From the NCBI GenBank assembly GCA_016946835.1, contig JACVTC010000005.1, positions 1,105,001 to 1,169,000 on the forward strand: a stretch of DNA of 64,000 bases, given 5' to 3'. The first letter of the stretch is position 1. Each line of letters opens with the position of its first letter. The position numbers and the translations under genes were made by a program. The stretch comes from Neocallimastix lanati (nom. inval.) (lineage: Eukaryota; Neocallimastigomycota; Neocallimastigomycetes; Neocallimastigales; Neocallimastigaceae). The notes beneath the pieces are model-generated. The model did no database searches and was not told the origin of the DNA. It saw nothing but the letters and a program-made list of their open reading frames with translations. This document shows, piece after piece, positions 52,201 to 62,000 of this stretch.

Positions 52201-54152
52201 AAATTCAAGATAAATCTGGAATGACTATTCTTCATTTAATTGCTGTCTCTGGTGAAAAGGATTTGGCTCCGCTTATCCTTCAGTACGATCCCAGTATCAT
52301 TGATTATCAAGACATCTATGGACGAACTGCTCTTCATTATGCTTCCATTAATAATAATCAGGAAGCTATTAAATTTTTCTTACAAAATAATGCTAATGTC
52401 AAGTTAAAGGATAAAAATAATAATACCCCTATGGACTATCTAAAAGATTATAATTGTTATTCCGATACTATTGATGATATGATTAAAAATATAAATTATA
52501 CAGATAACAAAGGTAAAACCTTTTTTTAATTAATAAAAATAAAATTAAAATATATAATCAATATATATATATATATATATATATCTAAATTTAAATAAAT
52601 ATTAATGGAAAGAAAAAAAATGCTTTATAATATATATAATTTTTTTATATTATTATTTTAATTAACAAATGTACACAAATATATTTTAAATTATTTTATT
52701 ATTATTTAAAAAAATAAATATATATTGTATTTAATAATAATAATAATAATAATAATTAATTTTTTTTTTTTTTTTTTTTTTTGTTTATATAATGTTATTA
52801 TATTTTATCATTTAATTTGTTTCATGTAATGATTCTTTCCAATAGATTTCATTTTAAATTCTAATCAACTCATTACTGCCTGCAAACAAAATGATATTAA
52901 AGCTGTGATACACTGTTTGAAACATCTTGATAATATTTATTATATAGATATTAATGGAAGAGTAGCTCTCCATTATGCCTGTGAAAAAGGAAATATTGAA
53001 ATTGTAAAACTATTATTAAAAAAGGGTTCTCCTATCAATATCTATGATAATAATTTTTTCACTCCACTTTATTTAGCAAGTTTTAATGGGTTCTACGAAA
53101 TTGCTGAACTTTTACTGGAAAATGGTGCCTCCTCTATTAATATAGATATTAAAACCATAAAAAATATTGAACGCTTACAAGAAAAATCTCGTGAGATACA
53201 CCATACCTCCATGTCAAAATTTAATGATCTCCATGAATATATGAAGTATCAATCCAGTTTAGTTTCACCCACTACGACATTGGCCATGGATAAATCTAAT
53301 GAGGAGGTGAAATCGAATAAAAGTTATTTGAGATTGTCGAGCACTCCCTTAATTTCTGCAATCCTTAATGGTCAAAATGATATCGTGGAGGCCCTCATCG
53401 AAAATGGAACTAATATTAATGAAAAGGATAATCAAGACCTAAATCCTTTCTTTTATGCTTGCTCCATTAATAATGAAAAGGCTATTCATCTTTTAATCGA
53501 AAAAAAAGTTGAAATCGAAAATTACTGTGATCCGATGAAAACTTCTATCATGCATTTTGCTTGTAAGTACGGAAATATCGAGTTAGCTGAAATCATTATC
53601 GATTGCTTTTCTATGTTTAAAGGTAATATCAGTGAAAGTAGTATTCATTTACCTCGTTCCACCTCAAAAGATGCCAGTTTTGAAAGGTATTGCGGTGTCA
53701 ATGAATATAATAAACCTAATATTTTTGGAGTGACACCATTTCATTGGGCTTGTCTCTACGGTAAGAGAGATATTATAAAGTTATTTAGGTATGCAGGGAT
53801 GGATATATTTCAAGAAAAAGATATTAATGGTAATACTGCGCTTCATCATGTATGTCGGGGTGGTAACGCTGAATCTACTAGACTTATTTTGAAATACATC
53901 AACAAATACAATCATGAAGGTAAGCAAGGAGAAGAGGGATCCTTCATTCCTATTGATATTAATGAACGTAACAATGAAGGTCAAACGGCACTTCATATTG
54001 CTGTACAAAATTTAAATGAAGATATCATAACCATGTTAATAGATAATGGTATCAATCAAAATCTCCTGGATAATAATAATAAAACCGCCCTGCAATATGC
54101 TGAATCCATCAATAAATCAAATAAAAAAATATTACAATTATTAAAGAATTAA
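47501..54152 (+). CDS. Giant ankyrin-repeat protein (1933 aa, three exons)
   Basis: Exons 47501-49352, 49870-52512 and 52846-54152 join in frame (both introns phase 1, donors GTAAAT and GTAAAA). The protein has three ankyrin blocks. Residues about 30-350 hold roughly ten repeats (TGLHIACINGHEKVARSLV, SILHIACELGYLEIIKYLL). A Ser/Asn-rich linker of about 330 residues follows, with a run of over 30 Asn encoded by (AAT)n at 49108-49196. A second block (about residues 670-1480) and a third block in exon 3 complete the protein; each contains insertions rich in Ser and Lys. No catalytic domain, membrane segment or signal peptide is visible, so a cytosolic binding scaffold is the most one can say. 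Separate smaller genes are less likely because exons 2 and 3 lack credible starts and the phases fit. Confidence 0.85.
49108..49250 (+). repeat. (AAT)n microsatellite encoding polyasparagine
   Basis: More than 30 consecutive AAT codons, with a few AAA codons near the end, lie inside exon 1 of the ankyrin gene. The frame is kept throughout. Confidence 0.9.
49480..49635. repeat. 6-bp (tattta)n repeat within intron 1
   Basis: About 24 copies of a hexamer, with tttttata variants at both ends, inside the first intron of the ankyrin gene. Confidence 0.85.
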
Positions 54153-54993
54153 AAAAAAAAAAAAAATAAAAATAATAATAATAATTTATTATTAAAATTA
54201 CATATGAAAATCTATTTTTATTTATTTTTATTTATTTTATTTTATTATTATTTTTTTTTTTTTTAAAGCATTTAATCATTTAGTAAAATAAATATATATT
54301 ACATATATTTATTTATATATATATATATATTTTTTTTTTTCAACATTTTTGCTCTATAATCTATAAGGTAACATCTAATACTATTATAAAAAATTGTTTT
54401 TTTTCCTTTTTTTTTTTTTTTATGGTAATAATTATTTATTATAAATTTATACCCTCCCAAAAAAAATTTTTTTTATATTATCAGAAATTTATTTTTCAGT
54501 AATAATTTATTTAATTATTTAATTTAATTTAAATATATATACAAAAAAAAAAAAAAAAAAAAGGATTATACATAAATTAATTGATGAATCATTCCCTTAA
54601 TCTTATAAAAAAAAATAAAAAAATAAAAAAAAAATAAAAATAAAATACAATAAATAGTAATATGAAATATATAATTATTTATTTATATTATTTAGTTATT
54701 TAAATTATATTTACAAATATATATTTCATGTATATTATAATATATTTAAAAAAAAAAGATAAATAAATTAAAATCAAAGGAAAAAAAAAAAAAAAAAAGA
54801 TATTAATAATTATAATAAAAATTAAATATAAAAAAATAAAAATCAAAATAATAAAAAAAAAAATTTTATTTACATTTATAAAATAAAAATTAAAAAAAAA
54901 AAAAAAATTAAAATCAAATTTCATTGACATTTCAAATTACTTTTATTTTATTATTATTATTATTATTTTTTTTATTTCTTTCATAAAATAAAA
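54153..54993. other. Intergenic region between ankyrin gene and dehydrogenase
   Basis: This is the 3' end of the ankyrin transcript and the promoter of the dehydrogenase. A/T-rich, with A runs at 54543-54562 and 54781-54798. Just before the start codon is the pyrimidine-rich stretch tttttttatttctttc. No gene is visible. Confidence 0.5.
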
Positions 54994-55956
54994 ATGAGTA
55001 AATTAAATATTATTATTACTGATGCTTCTACAGTTATTTGTGATAACGACATTTCATTAGATGTCTTTAAACAATATGGTAATTTAACTTTAGTAGATTA
55101 TACTGAACCTTCTGATGTTGCTAAAACTATTAAAGATGCCGATATTGTTTTATGTAACAAAACTCCTTTAACCGCAGAAAATATGAAGGATGCTAAGAAT
55201 TTAAAATTTGTAGGTATTTTAGCTACAGGTTATAATAATATTGATATTGAATATGCAAAGAGTCGCGGAATCACGGTTTGTAATGCAGGTGGTTACTCTA
55301 CAAATTCTGTCGCTCAACATACCTTTGCTCTTTTATTAGAATTAATTAATAAGATTTCCATTTATAATAAGGAAGTCAATGAAGGTCGTTGGATGAATAA
55401 TAAAATTTTCACCTTTTTCGATCATGAAATTATTGAATTAGCTGGTAAAACTATGGGTTTAGTCGGTTGTGGTCACATTGGTATTAATGTTGCAAAAATT
55501 GCCAATGCCTTCAATATGAAGGTTCTTGTTTACACTAGAAGTGGAGGTAAGGATACCGATATGGTTAAATATGTTGATTTTGAAACACTTTTAAAAGAAT
55601 CTGATATTATTTCATTACATTGTCCACTCAATGAACAATCTAAAAACTTATTCAATGATGAAACTTTTGCTAAAATGAAGGATGGAGCCTACTTTATAAA
55701 CACTGCTAGAGGTCCAATCGTTAATGAATTAGCATTAAAAAAAGCTTTAGAATCTGGTAAGTTAAAGGGTGCTGGTATTGATGTACTTGAAGTTGAACCA
55801 ATGAAAAAGGATTCACCACTTCTTAATGTTAAAAATTTAATTATCACTCCACATGTCGCTTGGGCTCCAAAAGAAACTAGACAACGTTTAGTTGATCTTG
55901 TTGCTGATAATGTCAAATATTATTTAGAAGGAAAACCACAAAATGTTATTGTTTAA
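54994..55956 (+). CDS. D-2-hydroxyacid dehydrogenase (glycerate/hydroxypyruvate reductase-like)
   Basis: Single exon, 320 aa, normal length for the family. It would reduce a 2-keto acid such as hydroxypyruvate or glyoxylate to the D-2-hydroxy acid with NAD(P)H in the cytosol. The substrate-binding block LATGYNNID (residues 77-85) and SVAQHTFALLLEL are present. The nucleotide fold has G-C-G-H-I-G at 158-163. Catalytic residues are Arg239 (NTARGP), Glu268 (DVLEVEP) and His287 (TPHVAW). The end of the second beta strand reads VLVYTRS (178-183), with Thr-Arg-Ser where NAD-specific enzymes carry Asp, suggesting NADP(H). The overall pattern resembles Firmicutes enzymes. With no intron beside intron-rich neighbours, acquisition from a gut bacterium is plausible but needs a tree. 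Confidence 0.95.
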   Translation: MSKLNIIITDASTVICDNDISLDVFKQYGNLTLVDYTEPSDVAKTIKDADIVLCNKTPLTAENMKDAKNLKFVGILATGYNNIDIEYAKSRGITVCNAGGYSTNSVAQHTFALLLELINKISIYNKEVNEGRWMNNKIFTFFDHEIIELAGKTMGLVGCGHIGINVAKIANAFNMKVLVYTRSGGKDTDMVKYVDFETLLKESDIISLHCPLNEQSKNLFNDETFAKMKDGAYFINTARGPIVNELALKKALESGKLKGAGIDVLEVEPMKKDSPLLNVKNLIITPHVAWAPKETRQRLVDLVADNVKYYLEGKPQNVIV

Positions 55957-55976
55957 AATAATAATAATAACACAGA

Positions 55977-56007
<31 letters not shown>

Positions 56008-56985
56008 ATTATTTTGAATGAATAAATCAAAATATCAAATAAATTTGAAACTAATTTAAAATGTTTTTTTTTTTTTTTTTGTTTAAAAAATAATAATAAT
56101 AATAAAAATTAATATAATTGAAATTTAAAATTAATTTATCTAAAAAAAAAAAAGTAATACATTATTTATTTACATTAATTAAAGTAAATAAAGGACACCA
56201 TTCAATTTGAAAAACTTTTAAATATTAATCTCAAAAAAAAAAAAAAAAAAGAAATTTAATAAAAACTTAATTGTAATTTCAGTTATAGTACAAATATATT
56301 ATTATAAAAAAAAATAATAATAATAATTCATGTAAATAAAAATATATATAATAATATTTAATATATTTTTATACTTTTTGTTACTATATATATCTAGTTA
56401 TAAAAATAAATAAATAATAAAATTGCACATAATAAAATAAAATTATAATATACTAATAACTTAATTGTTATGAAGTTTTTTTTTTTTTTTTTTTTTTTTT
56501 GAATTTTTATTAAAAATATATTAATATTAAATCAAGAATTAATATGGGAAGAAAAATATATATATATATATTTGTAAAATTTAAAAAAAATTTCTATTTT
56601 TATTAAAAAGTGATAAAATATATTACGATTATTCAATAAATAAATACCATTATCTATTTATTTGAAATCTAATAAAATTATAATTATCTTTTGAATTTGA
56701 ATTTTTATAAATGAAATAAACAGAATATTTCCAACAAAAATTTTCACATTAATCTTAAATAATAGTGATAATAATAACAAAATTAATAATACCAATATTC
56801 ATACTTTCATACACTTCTTTTCATATTTCAATCGGTGAATACACTTTATCACTTACTACTTAATGACTTGTATATTTATTGACTCTTCTTTATCTTTATC
56901 AGAAAACACATCTAATTTATAATTTATATATTGTAATCTTTATATTGTATGATCCATAACTCTTTACCTTGTTTGGATAGTTATA
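55957..56985. other. A/T-rich region, no gene seen
   Basis: The dehydrogenase 3' flank has an A run at 55979-56005. The piece at 56700-56985 is less homopolymeric and contains Ser/Thr-type codons on the + strand, but stops are frequent in all frames. Confidence 0.4.
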
Positions 56986-57835
56986 TTTTTTTTTTTTTTT
57001 TTTTTTTTTAGACTTAGAGAATAACTTTATTTTAAATTATAATAATAATACAATTACATGATTTAAATGAAAAAAAATAAAATACATGAAATGAAATATT
57101 ATATATTATAATAATTATAAAAGTGCGTTAGACGCAATAGTTTCTAACTTTTCCCATTCATCGATGATAACACCTCGTTCATTATTGCGAGTAATAATTT
57201 TAGTATTAGTGTTATCAAACGAATCTGTATCAGATCTTTCACCGGGAGGTGAAAAATTCATGCCTTATCATTTCGACGTCGACGCCCTTAGCGACGGTAG
57301 ATTCAATAGATTCAACAGAATACCATTTTATCATCAATCTAAAAAGATCGACAAATTAATGGTATTACGTTTATTAGAAACTCCGCAATTCCTCACAAAA
57401 TACGGAACAGTCAACAAAAGTTGAATTTTGTTTTAAAAAATATTGTCAACTAATTATCTTTGTTCCCCATCATTAACTTTAATATTTTTCATATATTGAA
57501 TGCCCGCCAAGAAGAGCACTCAACATATAATAATAAAAATTATTATCATAATCCATTTCTGAATCTAAAGAAACATCCAAGGATTTTTGTTCAAATGTCA
57601 TTGCAAACTTCAAAAAGAGATCATCTAGAAAAGGTGAAGATTTATTTCCGTAAATTTTCTAATTCTTTACAGGCAAAGATCCAATGAGAAAAGCTAGGTA
57701 CACTAACACCACAACATGGGAAACATTTAGGGCAATCTTCTAAGAACTATTTTTCTTTTGATGGGAATACTAATGTCAAATTTAAAATCGCACCTAATTC
57801 GAGAAATCAGTTATATGTTTAAAACATATAAATAA
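56986..57835 (-). mobile_element. LINE-like fragment, family B copy 2, with C-terminal zinc knuckle and poly(A) tail
   Basis: On the minus strand the order is: a Cys-rich piece at 57669-57740 reading CPKCFPCC, PSFSHWIFAC and KELENLRK, fitting the C-x2-C...H-x4-C knuckle near the C-terminus of LINE reverse-transcriptase proteins; a more open stretch at 57120-57270 (FSPPGERSDTDSFDNTNTK, GVIIDEWEKLETIASNALF, stop); about 110 bp of 3' untranslated sequence; and a 24-base poly(A) tail (plus-strand T run 56986-57009). Matching pieces occur at 8640-9240. The copy is 5' truncated and inactive. It is less decayed than the 8.6 kb copy, so it may be younger. Confidence 0.55.
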
Positions 57836-58049
57836 ACAATTATTTTTATAAATAAAAATTCTCTATTTGAAATAAAATAATACAAATAAAGAAAAAAAAA
57901 AAATTAATAATAATAATTATTTAATTATTCAGTTTTTTAACATACTTTTTATTATTCTTATTATCATTATTTTAACTATTTTAGATTATCAATAGTTGAT
58001 AATCTATTTTTAAATTATATTTTATTTAAATACAATTTATAATATTTTA

Positions 58050-58092
<43 letters not shown>

Positions 58093-58124
58093 ATATTTAA
58101 TTAATATTATATATATATATTATT

Positions 58125-58158
<34 letters not shown>

Positions 58159-58483
58159 TTCATAATAAAATAAAATAAATTTAAATAATAACTAAAGTTC
58201 TTTTATATTAGAAATAAGAATAATATTGGAAATAAAATAATCATTGAACTTTTTGGTTACATATAAACTTAATAATAAATTTTAGAATTAACATATTAGT
58301 TAATATATATATATTATAGAATTTTTTGGTTACACATAAATTTAATAATAAATTTTAGAATAACATATTAGTTAATATATATATATTATATAGATTTAAA
58401 TAAGTCTTTTTTTTTTTTTTTTTAATTTAAAAATATAAAAATAAAAATAAAAATAAAAATAACAATATATTTTTTAAAATTAT
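57836..58483. other. A/T-rich 3' flank of the RING gene
   Basis: Contains a 38-T run (58052-58089), a 26-A run (58133-58158) and two copies of an approximately 65-bp sequence (ttttggttaca...ttagttaatatatata at about 58251-58316 and 58324-58390) differing at few positions. No gene is visible. Confidence 0.5.
58250..58392. repeat. Tandem duplication of about 65 bp
   Basis: The block beginning tttttggttacatataaact and ending ttagttaatatatatatatt is repeated at once with a few substitutions. Confidence 0.75.
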
Positions 58484-58719
58484 CTAAAAATGTTGGCGAC
58501 ATATTGGACATGTAGATCTTGATCTAAGCCACTTTTATTGAAAGATAAATATTGAAATTTGTTAGTATTTATATAATAATAAATAATTGAAAAATTAATT
58601 TAATAATAAATATTTTTATTATTATTAATTTATTCATTGAATATTTTACCTCTTCTATACAATTAGGATGGAACTTTATATATAAATATATATATATTTA
58701 ATAAAAAAAAAATAAATAA

Positions 58720-58754
<35 letters not shown>

Positions 58755-58941
58755 TTAAAAATAAAATTTTCATATTTTTTTAATTAATAAATTTTAATAT
58801 ATTTTCATTGTTTCATTACCTTGTGTTTATTATATCTACATTCCGAATAAGATCCATTTAATTCTTCTAAACTATATTTTATAAAATTTAAAATTTAATA
58901 ATAATTATAATAATAATAATAATAAATAATAAATAATAATA

Positions 58942-59010
<69 letters not shown>

Positions 59011-62000
59011 GATTAAAAAAAAAAAAATAAAAAAAAAAATAAAAATAAAAATAAATTAAATAATTACCAAATAGAGCATTCTTCAATTTTTAATATTTCA
59101 TTTTCAATGTAAACTTGAAAACCTTTATTTTTAAATTGGATAGCATAATCTAAAGGTGTTTGACCATATTCATCTCTTTTTTTACCATCAAAACCATTAT
59201 CAATTAATATTTTAAATAAATTTAATTTATCTTCTCTTATTATTCTACAGATATGATTTCCCATGAAATCATTTATATTATGACTAGCTAAATATTCGAA
59301 AATTTCAATATTATTTTTTGAAATAACTTTATCAATGAATGATTGACCCATTAAATTGACATGATTTAAATTAGAACATTCCTGGATTAAATACTTAATA
59401 ATATCAATATTCATATTATTAATATCAATGGCTTTCATTAATAAAGATTCATTTTCGAGTCCCACAAATTCATTTATATTTGCACCATTTTGTATTAATA
59501 ATATAATTATAGAATATAATTTCCGATCTATTGCTAAATATAAAGGTGAAAACTCATTATTACTTCTTTTATTTAAATCAACTCCATATTCGATAAATCT
59601 AGAAATAATTTCCAATTTACTGTTTTCACTATAGTTATTACTTTTAATTACTTTTGTTAGTGGAGTTAAACCATCTGCATTTTTTATATTTATTAATGAT
59701 GAAACATCTATATTATTCATAAATAATAATATTATTTCTGGGTCATTTTCATCAATGAAAATATCTAATAAAGAATTTTCATTCCAACATAAATATTTTT
59801 TCCTATTTCTATCTATTGAACTGTTATATAATGATGTTTTATTTTTATAGCAATTTAACATATCTAATATAAATTTATTTTCGAAAAGAGGGTTATAGTA
59901 GCAAGAATTCAAAATTTCAAAATTATTATTATTTATTAATTCTTTTAAGTGTAAATGATTATTCTTTCTTAAGAAATTTTGTATAGTTTCAATTTTAAAA
60001 TTATTTTGTAAAATATAATTAATATTCGATTCAGTAAAAGAATAATTATCTTTTAATTTAGAGAGAAGTTTATCACCAAAAACATTTATATCTATTTTGC
60101 CTCTTTTTATTAATAGTTCTGCTGCTATATAATTATTCATAAAAAGTGCCCAATAAATTGGAGAACAATTCAACTCTTCATTATTATTTACTGGATATTT
60201 ATAGTCATACTGTTTAGCAATAGTCTTAATAATTTCCATGGAAGCATCATATTTAATAGCAAAAGACATGATATCAAAATATTTATCACATAATTTGCTG
60301 AATTTAATGTTTTTTAATGAAATATAATCTTTAAATTTTTCAATATCTTTACTTTTAATAATATCTTTTATATCATTTCTTTCTTTATCGTAATAATCAG
60401 ATATAAGATATTTTATTTTTCTTGGAGAATTTTTAGAATTAACATAAGAATAAATATTGAAATATTTATCATTCATAGTATTGAAATAAAAATTATGTTT
60501 TTTAACATAAATTTCTAATAAATTTTTTTCCTCTAAATTTATTAATTTAATAATATATTTTCTTTCCATAGAATAATTAATTATCATAAATTCAATTATT
60601 TCTTGGTGGGGATTGCGACTCGTTTCCATATAATATTTTATTATATCAAAATAGTCATCATTTAAATCTTTAAATTCAATATTTTTCTCGTCAACCAAAG
60701 CTTTCAATTCAATATATTTATTATACCTTAATAGCTCAACAACATCACTTCTGATATTATCATAATGACTTAAAATATAAGCTTTCATGTTGGGAGTAAT
60801 GTAATTTTCACTCTTGGTACAATATTCTCTTATATCGAAATGTTTATCACTGAGTTGACATAATTCAATATCATTTGATGCAATGAAATTTCTTAAAGCA
60901 TTAATATCTTTATTTTTAATTAATTTAAGAATTTCACCTCTTGCTTTTGAAAAATTAGTTAAGATAAAATTTTTCATTCTTATTCCAATGTTATTAGTAT
61001 TATTATTACAAAAGTCTATAATATCAAAATAGGCATCATTTAAACTTTTGAATTCTATATTATTTTCTTCCATATATTTTTTTAAATTCAAAATATTATT
61101 TTTTTTTATCAAATTTATGACAGTGATTCTTTGGCTATTAAAATGGCTGAGAATGAAATATTTAATATCGTTGGAGACTTGATGGTGACTATTGCAACAA
61201 TAATCTTGTATATCAAAAAATTCATCATTTAATATTTTGAACTCTGATAGATTACATTTAAAGTATTCTTCCAATTTCTTTAAGTCATTATTTTTTATCA
61301 TATTAATAACGGCTATCTTTTTTGGATTTAAATAACTTAAAATATATTTTTCAATATCAATAGAAATAGTTTTAGCATCAGATAAAAAGTATTTTAAGAC
61401 ATTATAATATCCTTCGTTTGGTTCCTTAAATTTTTCTTCATTATTATCTAAATAATTTTTTACCTCATTCATTTCATTTCTTTTTATCACCATGACCAAT
61501 TTATTTATTTCTTTATCAAAATTGGAAAGAATTAGAGATTTTTTAATGGAATCAATAACATTATCGCTTAAGGAATAAATATAATCAATGATTTCAAAAT
61601 GATTATCATTATAATTTTTAAATTCAATTTTGTTTTCTTCAATATAAAATTTCAAGCTATTAATTGATGTTTTATTTAATATATTTTGAATTAAATTCCT
61701 TCTCCGTTCATTAGAATAAATCATGATGAAGTTTTTGACATCCTTAGATATTTTATGTTGGGTAAAAAGCATGTAAGTGTAGTTTGCAATACTGAAATAA
61801 CTATCATTTAATTTTTCCAATTCCATACCATATTGTTGAATATAATCATTTAAAAGGTTAACATCATTTTCTTTCAGAATTTCAATGAATTGCTTTCTTT
61901 TTCCATCATAATGTTCAATGACATAGTTGGTGAATAATGCTACATTTCGAATATGATTTTCTGGTCTATTACAATACATTATAATATTGAAATAATCATC

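Noticed and set aside
52905-54152. Third ankyrin block as a separate gene
   Set aside because: No Met begins the block, a good acceptor lies at 52845 and the phase fits exon 2, so it belongs to the same gene.
57164-57687. Two plus-strand open frames of 75-86 residues
   Set aside because: They are the reverse of the LINE-like coding-derived sequence on the minus strand, which carries the zinc knuckle and tail.
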